A stretch of 64,000 nucleotides of DNA from Bordetella sp. LUAb4 (GCF_021325795.1 NZ_JAHPZX010000008.1:62001-126000); one strand, 5' to 3'; positions 35,982 to 45,094 are shown, counted from the stretch's first letter. Program-made: numbers and translations. Notes: generated from the letters alone by a model not told the origin.

Positions 35982-36662
35982 TCAAGCGCCCAGCTGAGGC
36001 ATCGCCGGCAGGCTGATGCCGCTGGCGCGATACTCCTCGAAGAACAGATGCAGTTCATCCTGCGTCATCCCCACCTTGAGCAAGGACTTCAACAGGCGCC
36101 GCACATCCGGCTGTGCCGCTTGCGCCGCAGTCAGGCGGGAACGGCTCAGTTCCCAGTCGACGATCGCCACGGCCGGCCGCTCGCCAGACATATTGACGAA
36201 GACCTCCTTGGGGTACAGGTGGCCATGCTTACGATGCGCACGATGCAGTGAAATCAGCGCGCCAGCGACCGTACGCAAGGCCTCCGCGCGCTGCTGACAG
36301 GACCAGAGCTTTTCCACATAGGCCCGGTCCAAACTGACATAACCCTGCAGATCACGCGTCACCAGGATGGATTCCCATCCTTCCTTGCCCTTCTGCATGT
36401 CGAAGAAAACCAAGGGGGCGGTAGGTACCCCTATGCTCTGGCAAAACCGCATGCTCTGCCATTCGCGCAACAACGTGGGCCGTCCCGTCGGATACCGCAC
36501 GCTGCGGAAGAGGTGATTGCGTTGGCGCTTGACGTAATAGCACTCACCCGATTGCGGCAGCACCACCCGCTGGACGCCGCTGAAGCCGCCCCGCCGATTA
36601 TTGGGTTCTTCCACCCATTCGCCGGTCACTGACCACCAAAAACTCGAATCTTGCGGACGCAT
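35982..36662 (-). CDS. Lipopolysaccharide kinase (WaaP/InaA) family protein
   Basis: 226 residues from the ATG at 36662 (AAGGG upstream). The protein-kinase-like fold has an N-terminal lobe lysine in CYYVKRQRNH, the catalytic-loop-like HGHLYPKEVFVN (His-x-x-x-x-Lys-x-x-x-x-Asn in place of HxDxxxxN) and the metal-binding VAIVDWELSR. InaA/WaaP relatives phosphorylate lipopolysaccharide core sugars or have unknown targets. A GTG at 36695 could add 11 residues. No LPS genes are adjacent. Confidence 0.82.
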   Translation of the reverse strand: MRPQDSSFWWSVTGEWVEEPNNRRGGFSGVQRVVLPQSGECYYVKRQRNHLFRSVRYPTGRPTLLREWQSMRFCQSIGVPTAPLVFFDMQKGKEGWESILVTRDLQGYVSLDRAYVEKLWSCQQRAEALRTVAGALISLHRAHRKHGHLYPKEVFVNMSGERPAVAIVDWELSRSRLTAAQAAQPDVRRLLKSLLKVGMTQDELHLFFEEYRASGISLPAMPQLGA

Positions 36663-37005
36663 CGTCCGATACCCTTGAAAATGTGCACGTGACACTCAGA
36701 TTACAAATATCGGACGCATCCGTAAAATTTTCGTCACACGGCAGTCATTTTGTGCCGGAATAACAACAGCTTTGTCTGCATGAAGTAACACCCGATTTTT
36801 TCGTTTGAAGGTGTCCAGGACTTCCCGCATGATGGTGGCGTTCCGGACACTGGGCGTAGGCCGCTCACCCAGTACGGCGCCTCGGGCGAGCCCCCATCCG
36901 GGCCACGCCGCGGCCCCCGGAATCAGGGCTGTTGCTGCAGAGCAGGAGTCGCACGCAGCATCAGACAAGTTCATCCGGCGGCCTCTTTCAGCTATTCGGG
37001 TTTCG
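36663..37005. other. Intergenic region with AT-rich promoter-like part
   Basis: Between the divergent kinase and SGNH hydrolase genes. The first about 150 bp are AT-rich (for example TCCGTAAAATTTTCGTC near 36718 and GATTTTTTCGTTTG near 36793) and likely hold both promoters. An open frame reaching back to 36805 in phase with the hydrolase gives Arg/Ala/Pro-rich sequence and is probably untranslated. Confidence 0.4.
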
Positions 37006-37854
37006 ATGAACGTTTTGCGCCTCGCCGCGACGAAGTGCGGCCTTTTATTGTCCGGCCCGGTATGCCGTGGCCCCAGCTTGCGCGGCCCTGTATCACGCGG
37101 CCTCATGCTGTGCGGCGTTCTTGCCGCGTTTTCCGCTGGCGCCCACGCTCAGGGCCAGGCCACCCCACCCGCTCCCACTCCCTCCGTCGTCCTGGCGCCC
37201 GCCACGCCGTCCACCAAGCCGGCCATGACGGCGCCGGTGGATGTGAACGCCGCCGCCGCCGTCGACAATCGCTGGGATGCCAGCCTGGCAGCCTTCGCCG
37301 CGGCCGACAAGGAGCACCCGCCCAAGCCCGGCGGCGTGCTGTTCGTGGGCAGTTCTTCCATCCGTCTGTGGAACAACCTGGAAAGCGATTTCAGCTCGCT
37401 GCCGGTGGTCGTGAAGCGCGGCTTCGGCGGTTCGCGCATGATGGACTGCACGCAGCATCTGCACGCCCTGGTCGCGCCGTACAAACCGCATCTGGTGCTG
37501 GTCTATGCCGGTGACAACGACCTGGCGGAAGGACGTACGCCCGAGCAGGTATTGCAGAGCTTTCGCAAGTTCGTCGAAGGGGTGCGCGCGGATCTGCCCA
37601 AGACCCGCATCGCCTATATCTCGATCAAGCCCAGCCCGCTACGGGAATCCTTGATGCCGCAGATCAAGGAAACCAATGAATTGATCAAGGCCTATACCTT
37701 GACGGTCAGCAATGCCGACTTCATCGACGTCTATTCTTCGATGCTCGACGGCAAAGGCCAACCGCGCACGGATCTGTTCCGCGAGGACAAGCTGCACCTG
37801 AACGCGGACGGCTACGCGCTGTGGAAGCGCATCATCACCGCTCACCTCGATTGA
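37006..37854 (+). CDS. SGNH/GDSL-type hydrolase, exported
   Basis: 282 residues. A signal peptide (LMLCGVLAAFSAGAHAQ) is followed by a Pro/Thr/Ala linker. The hydrolase has block I VLFVGSSSIRLW (catalytic Ser), block II GFGGSRMMD, block III YAGDNDLAEG and block V DKLHLNADGY with the catalytic Asp and His. The fold acts on ester or acetyl groups of glycans or lipids; the substrate is unknown. Its 3' end overlaps the convergent opgC-like gene by 20 bp. The start follows the first Met with a plausible signal; upstream in-frame starts exist. Confidence 0.88.
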   Translation: MNVLRLAATKCGLLLSGPVCRGPSLRGPVSRGLMLCGVLAAFSAGAHAQGQATPPAPTPSVVLAPATPSTKPAMTAPVDVNAAAAVDNRWDASLAAFAAADKEHPPKPGGVLFVGSSSIRLWNNLESDFSSLPVVVKRGFGGSRMMDCTQHLHALVAPYKPHLVLVYAGDNDLAEGRTPEQVLQSFRKFVEGVRADLPKTRIAYISIKPSPLRESLMPQIKETNELIKAYTLTVSNADFIDVYSSMLDGKGQPRTDLFREDKLHLNADGYALWKRIITAHLD

Positions 37855-39103
37855 CGCAGCCCTTGCCCGCCGTGGCGCCCGCCAGGGTGGGTGCCTTGCC
37901 GGCCGGCTTGGCCTGCTGGCGCGACGCCGCCGCGGCCTTGCCGGACCGCATGATCACCGCCACGCCATAGAGCACGATCACGCTGCCGATATACAGCACG
38001 GCGTCCACCCAGGACGAACGCGCGGGTGTCGCCACGCCCACCACGCACAGCGCCAGCAGCACCAGCACCAGGTGCGCGCAGAACACCGATAGCGACGACT
38101 GGCCCATGGTCTCCAGGAAGCGCACCCGCGGCATATGGCGCTTGAGCCAGCCGTTGTAGTGCATGGCCAGCACCACCAGCGCGAAGACGTTGAGCAAGCG
38201 CATCGGCGCCAAGTGCCACTTATCCCACAGGAAATTGATGGCGACGCCGTCGGGAAAAGGCGCTTGCCCAGTCAGGTGGCGCCAGATGAAGAATGTGCCG
38301 GCGACCAGCGCCGCGCCCACCACCAGCACCCGCGGGAAAGGACGCCGCGCCTCGGCCGGTACGCGGGCATGCGTCGACCCCAGCCACAGGCCGAAGATCC
38401 ACAACAGTTGCCAGCCAAAGGTTTCGAAGGCGCCGGTTTCGCTGAACGGCACTGGCAATCCCGTCAGCTCGACCAGCCAGGAATAGAGATATTGGGACAG
38501 CCCGAACTGCGTGGCGAACCATAGCAGCCCGCTGACCGTGAGTATGGTGCGCCAGCCATGCCGCAATCCGATCGACAGCACCCAGGGGCTGATCAACATG
38601 AAAATGACGTAGATAGGCAGGATGTCCAGCAGCGGCGGGTTGTAGATCAGCGCCAACGCGGACAGCAGTGCGGTGGTCGGCTGCTGCAGGTAGTACCACA
38701 TCAGATGCTGCACATCGGGCTGCGGAATGGCCAGCCCCAGCACCGCGATGAGCGTGAACAGGAACACCAGGCAAGCTGCCTGGCAGGCGTACACCACCAG
38801 CGCCCGGCGCAGGAAGGCCTTGTGCATCGCGGTCAGGCCATCACGCATATAGCGTTGGGTGTAGACCAGACCCGCCATATACGCCGACAGCAGGACAAAG
38901 CCTTCGGCCGCCGAAACGAAACCGAATGGCTGGGAAGTGGGAATGGCGAATTTGGTCGGCAGGTGGGTGGACAGCATCAGGACCAGCATCAGCCCGCGCA
39001 CCGCGTCCAATTCCCACAAACGGGGGCGGCCGGTCTTGGCCGTGGCCGGCGCGCGCGCGTCGGACGGGGACCGGGTCAGTGAGGGTGAAAGATTTGCCGC
39101 CAT
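37835..39103 (-). CDS. opgC: OpgC family membrane acyltransferase
   Basis: 422 residues with about ten membrane helices. It opens with the OpgC/acyltransferase-3 signature RLWELDAVRGLMLVLMLSTH and contains FGFVSAAEGFVLLSAYMAGLVY. OpgC succinylates osmoregulated periplasmic glucans, a role known from E. coli and its homologues. A cytoplasmic Ala/Lys-rich tail follows the last helix. The ATG at 39103 is preceded by AGGAAC on the minus strand. No opgG/opgH genes are in the window, so the symbol rests on family only. Confidence 0.85.
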   Translation of the reverse strand: MAANLSPSLTRSPSDARAPATAKTGRPRLWELDAVRGLMLVLMLSTHLPTKFAIPTSQPFGFVSAAEGFVLLSAYMAGLVYTQRYMRDGLTAMHKAFLRRALVVYACQAACLVFLFTLIAVLGLAIPQPDVQHLMWYYLQQPTTALLSALALIYNPPLLDILPIYVIFMLISPWVLSIGLRHGWRTILTVSGLLWFATQFGLSQYLYSWLVELTGLPVPFSETGAFETFGWQLLWIFGLWLGSTHARVPAEARRPFPRVLVVGAALVAGTFFIWRHLTGQAPFPDGVAINFLWDKWHLAPMRLLNVFALVVLAMHYNGWLKRHMPRVRFLETMGQSSLSVFCAHLVLVLLALCVVGVATPARSSWVDAVLYIGSVIVLYGVAVIMRSGKAAAASRQQAKPAGKAPTLAGATAGKGCVNRGER

Positions 39104-39444
39104 GATCTGTTCCTGCCTTCGATAACGTCGACCCAAATATGGAGACTGAGGGAGGGCCTGACGGCCCATGCCGCGTAGCGCTGCGCCATGTTTGCCATGA
39201 CCGCCGTGTCCGCGGCTGCTCGCCGCTTGAGCAATCCGCGGGCCTGGGCCGGGCATTTGTCCTAGGGCGATTTTTATTACTATCGGGTAAACCCGAGCTT
39301 ACCTAGAGATCCGAAGAAATTGTTGAACTTCAGCGTCGAAAAGGTAACGAGAAAACTCTGGCGCGACGGCGGTGCTAAGCTGCCACCCAACCTCACGGCC
39401 GGGACACCCCCGCTCGTCGCATTGCTGTATCGGAGACGTGCACC
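39104..39444. other. Intergenic region between opgC and an SDR gene
   Basis: This region holds the divergent promoters. At 39283-39296 the sequence TCGGGT-AA-ACCCGA forms a short perfect palindrome within an AT-rich patch (39268-39350). It could be an operator; no regulator gene is adjacent on that side. No gene is apparent. Confidence 0.45.
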
Positions 39445-40191
39445 ATGAACAAAGTCATTCTGATCACTGGCGCCAGCCGCGGCATCGGCGCCGCCACCGC
39501 CTTGCTGGCGGCCCGGCGCGGTTACACCGTCTGCGTCAATTACAAAAGCAATGAGCAGGCAGCGCTGGGCGTCGTCACCCGTATCCGCGCGGCCGGAGGC
39601 CAGGCCGAAGCCTTCTGCGCCGACGTCGGCCAGGAAGCCGAGATCGTCGGCCTTTTCGACGCCGTGCAGCAGCGCTACGGCCGCCTGGACGGGCTGGTGA
39701 ACAATGCCGGCATCCTCGAACAGCAGGCCAAGGTGCGGGATATGAATTCCGCGCGGCTGCGCCGCATCCTGGACGTCAACGTGGTGGGACCCTTCATTTG
39801 CTGCCGCGAGGCCGTGCGCCGCATGTCCATCAGCCTGGGCGGCTTGGGCGGGGTGATCGTCAACGTGTCATCGGCGGCGTCGCGGCTGGGCTCGCCCAAC
39901 GAATACGTCGATTACGCGGCGTCCAAGGGGGCGTTGGACACCTTGACCATCGGCCTGTCCAAGGAAGTCGCCGACGAAGGCATACGCGTGAACGCGGTCC
40001 GGCCCGGCATCATCGATACGGACATCCATGCCAGCGGCGGCGAACCCGGCCGCGTGGACCGCGTCAAGCACATGGTGCCCTTGCGGCGCGGCGGCACGGC
40101 CGAGGAAGTGGCCGGCGCCATCATGTGGTTTTTTTCCGAGGAAGCGACGTACTCGACGGGCGCGTTCCTGGACGTGTCGGGCGGTCGCTGA
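39445..40191 (+). CDS. Short-chain dehydrogenase/reductase
   Basis: 248 residues, classical SDR. The cofactor loop is TGASRGIG (9-15 region), followed by NNAG at about 86-89, catalytic Ser142/143, Tyr157 and Lys161 in VDYAASKGA, and the C-terminal YSTGAFLDVSGGR. It resembles glucose-1-dehydrogenase or YgfF-like oxidoreductases. Basic residues after the first strand suggest NADP preference, but this is not firm. The 3' end overlaps the convergent LysR gene by 71 bp. Confidence 0.92.
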   Translation: MNKVILITGASRGIGAATALLAARRGYTVCVNYKSNEQAALGVVTRIRAAGGQAEAFCADVGQEAEIVGLFDAVQQRYGRLDGLVNNAGILEQQAKVRDMNSARLRRILDVNVVGPFICCREAVRRMSISLGGLGGVIVNVSSAASRLGSPNEYVDYAASKGALDTLTIGLSKEVADEGIRVNAVRPGIIDTDIHASGGEPGRVDRVKHMVPLRRGGTAEEVAGAIMWFFSEEATYSTGAFLDVSGGR

Positions 40192-41137
40192 GCGGAGCCT
40201 TGCCACTGAGCGCGGGCTGGCCGCTGAGCGCGCTCCGACCCGCACCGGCGACGGCGAAAAATCCGCGCGTCGCCTCGATCCAGGCTCGCGCGGCGCGCGA
40301 CAGATGGGCGCTGCGGCGCCAGCTGAGCACCAGTTGCCAGCGGATTTCCGGCTGCGTGATGGGGATGGACACGAAACGCCGGCGGTCCAGGCGTTCGCCA
40401 TAGTTGGCCGGCAGCAGCGCGATACCCATGCCGCACTCCACCAGCGTCACGATCAGGTCCCACTGGCTGCTGCGGCAGGCCAGGCGTGGGGTGTAGCCCA
40501 CCGAGCGGCAGGCTTGGGCGATGGTCTCGTTGAGCTGGAAGGTTTCCCCATATAGCAGGAAAGGCTCCTCCGCCAGTTCGGCCAGGCGCACCTCCGACCG
40601 GCCCTGCCAGCGTCCCTGCCGCGGTGCCAGCAGATGCAGCGGGTAGTCGCAGATCGGCAGGCCTTCCAGGTCCTCGGCCACCGGCGCCAGGCAGATGCCC
40701 ACGTCCAGCTCCCCCTCCCGCAACGCCCTTTCCACGGCGCGCGCGCCGGATTCCAGCAGCTTCAGTTCGACACCCGGCCACTGCTTGTGAAAACTGGCGA
40801 TGGCGGGTGCGACCAGCGATGCGCCCAAAGGCGGCAAGCCTATGGTCAGGCTGCCGCGTGTCAGGTCGCCCAGTCCTTCCAGGTCGTCGCGCAACGAGGT
40901 CTCGGTCGCCAGCATTTCCTGCGCGCGGGCATAGACCAGTCGCCCGGCGTCGGTGGGCGTGACGCCCCGCTTGCGCCGGCCATCGTCGCGTGCCAGCAAC
41001 GGAATGCCCAATTCATCTTCCAGCACCTGCACCATTTTGCTGACCGTGGGTTGGGTCACGAATAGTGCATCGGCGGCGGCGGTGAAGCTGCCTTGACGCA
41101 CCACTTCGGCGAAATACTTCAGCGCGCGCAATTCCAC
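40121..41137 (-). CDS. LysR family regulator next to cidAB
   Basis: 338 residues from the GTG at 41137, which has GGAGA eight bases upstream; the in-frame GTG/ATG region at 41167 lacks this. The helix-turn-helix is GSFTAAADALFVTQPTVSKM. An unusual Ser/Pro/Arg-rich C-terminal extension of about 40 residues (ALSGQPALSGKAPLSDRP) is encoded largely antisense to the end of the SDR gene. It is divergent from cidA/cidB-like genes and may control them, as CidR does in Gram-positive bacteria. Confidence 0.85.
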   Translation of the reverse strand: MELRALKYFAEVVRQGSFTAAADALFVTQPTVSKMVQVLEDELGIPLLARDDGRRKRGVTPTDAGRLVYARAQEMLATETSLRDDLEGLGDLTRGSLTIGLPPLGASLVAPAIASFHKQWPGVELKLLESGARAVERALREGELDVGICLAPVAEDLEGLPICDYPLHLLAPRQGRWQGRSEVRLAELAEEPFLLYGETFQLNETIAQACRSVGYTPRLACRSSQWDLIVTLVECGMGIALLPANYGERLDRRRFVSIPITQPEIRWQLVLSWRRSAHLSRAARAWIEATRGFFAVAGAGRSALSGQPALSGKAPLSDRPTRPGTRPSSTSLPRKKTT

Positions 41138-41505
41138 CGCGGGTCTCCAGGGCTTGGGTTCGCGCACCGCTACGGTGCGATGCGCGCTTGGTTGTTCATT
41201 ATGCCTAATTCGAATAATAAAAATAGAGATAATTCACTGGATACATCAAGGACGCTTCCCTAGACTTCGTGTATTGGGGCATCGCCGTATGCAGCCCTCC
41301 ATGGCGCGGACGGTTCGCGTCATGAGCGTAGCGGCCCCGAGGCCCGGGGCCGCTGAACTGGCGAAGGCCCGTGCGTTAGCGCGCCGGATATGCCTCATCA
41401 CGCGGGTACGTCGCCCCCCTTGTTGCGGGCACGAGGCACACCCTTATTTATTGGCATCAGGTCCTTCTTTTTATTGGCATCAAGTATTTCCCTGGCAGCA
41501 GCAAC
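41138..41505. promoter_or_regulatory. Divergent LysR/cidA regulatory region
   Basis: It contains an AT-rich block (41196-41240, with ATTCGAATAATAAAAATAG) likely to include the LysR promoter and operators. Near cidA the 12-bp direct repeat TTATTGGCATCA occurs at 41448-41459 and 41471-41482 (23-bp period, about two helix turns on one face). No gene is seen here. Confidence 0.45.
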
Positions 41506-41943
41506 ATGAAGTCCTTCTTTCTTCCCTCGATCGCACGCGTGCAACCGGCCTTGGTCCGGCTTGGCCAGAGCCTGTTTCTCGTCCTCGCCTTTGCCGCGGC
41601 CGCGCAGCTGACCACGCTGCTGCATCTGCCGCTGGCGCCCGGCGTGGTGGGACTGTTGACCGTGCTGGCGCTGTTGTTCAGCGGCATCGTCAAGGTCGAG
41701 TGGATCAAGGGCGGTGCCAACTGGTTCCTGAGCGAGCTGGTGCTGTTCTTCATCCCCAGCGTCGTCGCGCTGGTGAAGTACTTCGACCTGTTCCGCCGTG
41801 AAGGGGTGCAACTGGTGCTGGCGATCGCCGTGGGCACTTTGCTGGTAATGGCCGCCACCGCCCTGGCCGTCCATGTGGGACGCCGCCTGGAAGATGGCCT
41901 GGCGCAATTCGCCCAACGCCATCCACGCGGCAAGACTGTTTGA
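41506..41943 (+). CDS. CidA/LrgA family holin-like protein
   Basis: 145 residues with four membrane helices. Signatures are LAPGVVGLLTVLALLFSGIVKVEWIKGGANWFL (split at about 43-75) and the FFIPSVVALVKY helix. CidA/LrgA proteins act with CidB/LrgB in controlled lysis or in pyruvate transport. The partner gene follows after 81 bp. The start ATG has no strong Shine-Dalgarno; GCAGCAGCAAC precedes it. Confidence 0.9.
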   Translation: MKSFFLPSIARVQPALVRLGQSLFLVLAFAAAAQLTTLLHLPLAPGVVGLLTVLALLFSGIVKVEWIKGGANWFLSELVLFFIPSVVALVKYFDLFRREGVQLVLAIAVGTLLVMAATALAVHVGRRLEDGLAQFAQRHPRGKTV

Positions 41944-42024
41944 GAAAGCTGCGCATCCTGCGCGACAGGGATTAGCGCGAAAAGCGCTGGCTAGCCCAGC
42001 CCACCAGAACGCCGAACGAATACC

Positions 42025-42726
42025 ATGAATACCCTGTTGCCCATCCTCTGCCTGGCCTGGACGCTGCTGCTGTACTTCCTCGCCAAGCCGCTATATCTGC
42101 GCTATCGCAAGCCCTGGCTGTCGCCTGCCATCGTCGTGCCCGCGCTGACGATCGTGGTCATGCTGCTGGCACACATCCCCTATGCCTCGTATTTCCAGCA
42201 AACCCATTGGCTCACCTGGCTGATGGGTCCCGCCACCGTGGCCTTCGCCGTTCCCATCTACGAGTATCGCGAAGTCGCACGGCGCCATGCCTTGTCCCTG
42301 GGCCTGGGCGTCGCCACGGGCATGGTGGTGGCGATGGTGAGCAGTTGCCTGTTGGCGCGCATGTTCGGCTTCAACGCCGAAGTCACGCACAGCCTGATGG
42401 CGCGCTCCATCTCCACGCCGTTCGCTGTCGCGTTGGCCGAGCGCACGGGCGGATCGGCTGAACTGGTATCGCTGTTCACCATCATCACGGGGCTGGTCGG
42501 CATGATCGCCGGCGACAGCCTGCTGGCCCTGCTGCGGCTGCGATCCAAGCTGGCGCAGGGCGCATCCTATGGCGCCGGCGCGCATGGCTTCGGCGCCGCT
42601 CGTGCTCGCGAGCGCGACAGCGAAGAAGGCGTGGTCGCCAGCCTGACGCTGGTCATCGCCGGCATCGGCATGGTCGTCGTGGGCCCAGCCCTCAGCGAAC
42701 TCGTCAGCCGCTTGCTGGGCGGCTGA
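42025..42726 (+). CDS. CidB/LrgB family membrane protein
   Basis: 233 residues, the family's usual length, with about seven membrane helices. Family markers include LMGPATVAFAVPIYEYR, the MARSISTPFAVALAERTGGSAELVSLFTIITGLVG block and a C-terminal GMVVVGPALSELVSRLL. It acts with the CidA/LrgA protein encoded just upstream. A short cytoplasmic Gly/Ala/Arg loop (about 175-200) is longer than usual. Confidence 0.93.
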   Translation: MNTLLPILCLAWTLLLYFLAKPLYLRYRKPWLSPAIVVPALTIVVMLLAHIPYASYFQQTHWLTWLMGPATVAFAVPIYEYREVARRHALSLGLGVATGMVVAMVSSCLLARMFGFNAEVTHSLMARSISTPFAVALAERTGGSAELVSLFTIITGLVGMIAGDSLLALLRLRSKLAQGASYGAGAHGFGAARARERDSEEGVVASLTLVIAGIGMVVVGPALSELVSRLLGG

Positions 42727-42939
42727 CGAAAAGGCGACTCACTGCCGGCAGGGGCGGTGCGCGGGTGCCGGCGGCGACGTGTCCATCGTCCGGACGGGGC
42801 GAACCGCATCGCGCTTGGCAGGCGGCAGGAATCAGTATGATCGGCCGATTCCGCCATCCCCCTGATTCATCAGGTGCGCGCAACCGCAAGCGACCAAGGC
42901 CGCCTGCGCCGTCACCTGTGCCTGGAGCCTACGGCCATC

Positions 42940-43917
42940 ATGAAAGCCATCGATATGAAGGACTTCGGCGACGCCGACGTCCTGCAATTGCACGACGTTG
43001 CCGATCCTGTCCTGCGTCCGCATGACCTGCTGGTACGCAACCGCGCCGCCGGCGTCAATCGTGCCGACCTCAATCAGCGGCGCGGTGCCTACGGCCGGGC
43101 CGACTTCGGTGATTCCACCTTGATGGGGCTGGAAATCGCCGGCGAGGTGATCGCCGTCGGCGACCAGGTGCAAGGCTACCGGGCGGGTGACCGCGTGATG
43201 GGTATCGTCGGCGGCGGTGGCTATGCCGAAGTGGCGCGTATCGACTACCGCATGGCCATGCCTGTGCCGTTCAGCCTGGACGCCAGCCAGGCCGGTGCCA
43301 TTCCGGAAGTGTTCGTCACCGCCCACGAAGCCTTGTTGCACCTGGGCCAGCTCGAACCCCACGAAAAAGCCTTGATCCATGCGGGCGCCAGCGGAGTGGG
43401 TTCGGCCGCCATCCAGCTGGCCCGCGCCTTGGGTGCCACGGTGTATGCCACGGCCGACGGCGCCAAGGCGCAACGCGTGCGCGAGTTCGGCGCCGAACTG
43501 GTGATCGATTACAAGAACGATGACTATGCCGACGCCGTGGCACGCGCGACTGGCGGGCGTGGCGTGGATGTGATTGTGGACTTCGTCGGCGCGCCCTATC
43601 TGGAACGCAACGTTCGCAGCCTGGCCGATGGCGGACGCCTGGTGCAAGTGGGGCTGATGGGCGGCAAGTCCGCCACCCTGCCCATGGACCGGCTGCTGTT
43701 CGGCCATCTGCGGATCATGGGCACGGTCATGAAATCGCGCCCCCCGGAAGTGAAACAAGCCATGGTGCGGCGCTTCCGCGAGCGCTGGCTGGACGCCTTC
43801 GCGCGCGGCGACCTCAAGCCCATCGTCGACAGCGTGTTTCCCTTGGCGCAAGCCGCCGAAGCACATCGCCGCATGGAGTCGAATCAGAACATCGGCAAGA
43901 TCATCCTGGCTTGCTGA
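42940..43917 (+). CDS. Zinc-independent quinone oxidoreductase (MDR family)
   Basis: 325 residues. The GroES-like N-terminal domain has AGVNRADLNQRRGAYG and LEIAGEVIAVGDQV. The nucleotide-binding domain carries GASGVGSAAIQLARALGATV. No zinc-binding cysteines are present, as in QOR/PIG3-type NADPH:quinone reductases. C-terminal AEAHRRMESNQNIGKIIL is typical. The start at 42940 has GGAG 13 bases upstream; upstream in-frame codons from 42874 are less likely. Confidence 0.92.
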   Translation: MKAIDMKDFGDADVLQLHDVADPVLRPHDLLVRNRAAGVNRADLNQRRGAYGRADFGDSTLMGLEIAGEVIAVGDQVQGYRAGDRVMGIVGGGGYAEVARIDYRMAMPVPFSLDASQAGAIPEVFVTAHEALLHLGQLEPHEKALIHAGASGVGSAAIQLARALGATVYATADGAKAQRVREFGAELVIDYKNDDYADAVARATGGRGVDVIVDFVGAPYLERNVRSLADGGRLVQVGLMGGKSATLPMDRLLFGHLRIMGTVMKSRPPEVKQAMVRRFRERWLDAFARGDLKPIVDSVFPLAQAAEAHRRMESNQNIGKIILAC

Positions 43918-43969
43918 AGCCATGGGGCCACGTTGCCTTGGGTCAGGACCACGGCGGCGGCGTCCGCCT

Positions 43970-44956
43970 TTACTCCGGTCGAATGTTGGCGTCGTGCGCC
44001 ACCTTCTGCCACTTGACCATCTCCGACTGGATGAAATCGGCGAAGTATTGCGGCGATTGGGTCACGGGCTCGATTCCCATCTGCGCCAGGTTCTGCTTCA
44101 CGTCGGGCGCGGACAAGGCCTTGTTGATCTCGGCATTCAGCTTGTTGATGACGGCGGGCGGGGTCCCGGCGGGGGCCAGCACGCCCCCCCAGGTGCTGGT
44201 GTCATAGCCGGGCAGGCCAGCCTCGGCCATGGTCGGCACATCCGGATAGGACGCCGCGCGGTGCGTGGTGGTGACCGCTAACGGCCGCACCGAATGGCCC
44301 GAGACCGGGGCATGCAAAGCAGCCAAGGTATCGAACATCATGGACACGCGGCCGCTGGTCAGGTCCGGATGCGCCGCCGTGCTGCCCTTGTAAGGCACGT
44401 GCACCATGTCCAGCCCGGCCATGCTCTTGAACAGCTCACCGGAGAAATGCGGCGCGCCGCCAGGGCCGCTGGACGCGAAGGTCAGCTCATGAGGATGCGC
44501 CTTGCCGTACGCGATCAGCTCCTGCACGCTCTTGACCGGCAGGCTGGGGGTCACCACCAGCATCAGCGGCACCGAGTGCGTCATCGCCACCGGTGCGAAG
44601 CTTTTCACCGTGTCGTAGGGCAGCTTGAACATGGACGGGTTGATGGCGTGCGAACTGGCCGCCAGCACCAGGGTGTAGCCGTCCGGCGCGGCCTTGGCGA
44701 CGTAGTCCTCGCCTATCGTGCCGGTGGCGCCCGGCTTGTTGGTAACGACGACCGACTGGCCCATGGACAGGCTCATCTTCTGGCCGATCAGGCGCGCGAC
44801 GATATCGATGGCACCCCCAGGCGAAGCGGGGATGATGATGGTGATGGGGTGATCGGGATAAGCACCGGCCGCGAGGACCGGCGTTGCCGCCAGCGTTGCC
44901 AGCAACGCTGCCAAGCCGTGGGACAGACGCTGCAGCGTCGAACGAGCTTGTGCCAT
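43970..44956 (-). CDS. Bug family tripartite tricarboxylate transporter substrate-binding protein
   Basis: 328 residues. A signal peptide (LAALLATLAATPVLAAGA) precedes the Bug fold: YPDHPITIIIPASPGGAIDIVAR, NKPGATGTIGEDYVAKAAPDGYTL, MVHVPYKGS and the VPTMAEAGLPGYD block. Such proteins bind carboxylates with two loops and are greatly expanded in Bordetella and relatives. No TctA/TctB genes are adjacent, so it is an orphan binding protein. AGAGGAGACTAACC precedes the start. An AT-rich palindrome lies at 44992. Confidence 0.92.
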   Translation of the reverse strand: MAQARSTLQRLSHGLAALLATLAATPVLAAGAYPDHPITIIIPASPGGAIDIVARLIGQKMSLSMGQSVVVTNKPGATGTIGEDYVAKAAPDGYTLVLAASSHAINPSMFKLPYDTVKSFAPVAMTHSVPLMLVVTPSLPVKSVQELIAYGKAHPHELTFASSGPGGAPHFSGELFKSMAGLDMVHVPYKGSTAAHPDLTSGRVSMMFDTLAALHAPVSGHSVRPLAVTTTHRAASYPDVPTMAEAGLPGYDTSTWGGVLAPAGTPPAVINKLNAEINKALSAPDVKQNLAQMGIEPVTQSPQYFADFIQSEMVKWQKVAHDANIRPE

Positions 44957-44981
44957 GGTTAGTCTCCTCTGTGTTGTTTGT

Positions 44982-45005
44982 ATACTAAAATACTAAAATA
45001 TTAGT
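44982..45005 (-). promoter_or_regulatory. AT-rich promoter with operator-like dyad for the Bug gene
   Basis: ACTAA-AATA-TTAGT (44992-45005) is a perfect inverted repeat, preceded on the plus strand by a further TACTAAAA copy at 44983-44990. Read on the minus strand it contains TAATAT and TATTTT hexamers about 35-50 bp before the start codon. This fits a repressor site over a promoter. Confidence 0.5.
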
Positions 45006-45022
45006 TGGCAGACAGCAAGCCG

Positions 45023-45094
45023 GCCTTTCCCGCCTTTCCCGCCTTTCCCGCCTTTCCCGCCTTTCCCGCCTTTCCCGCCTTTCCCGCCTTTCCC
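45023..45094. repeat. Eight perfect 9-bp GCCTTTCCC tandem repeats
   Basis: Eight identical units fill 72 bp between the PIG-L gene end and the Bug gene promoter. The unit is pyrimidine-rich on the plus strand. In one forward frame it would read Ala-Phe-Pro repeatedly, with no supporting gene context. Confidence 0.95.
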
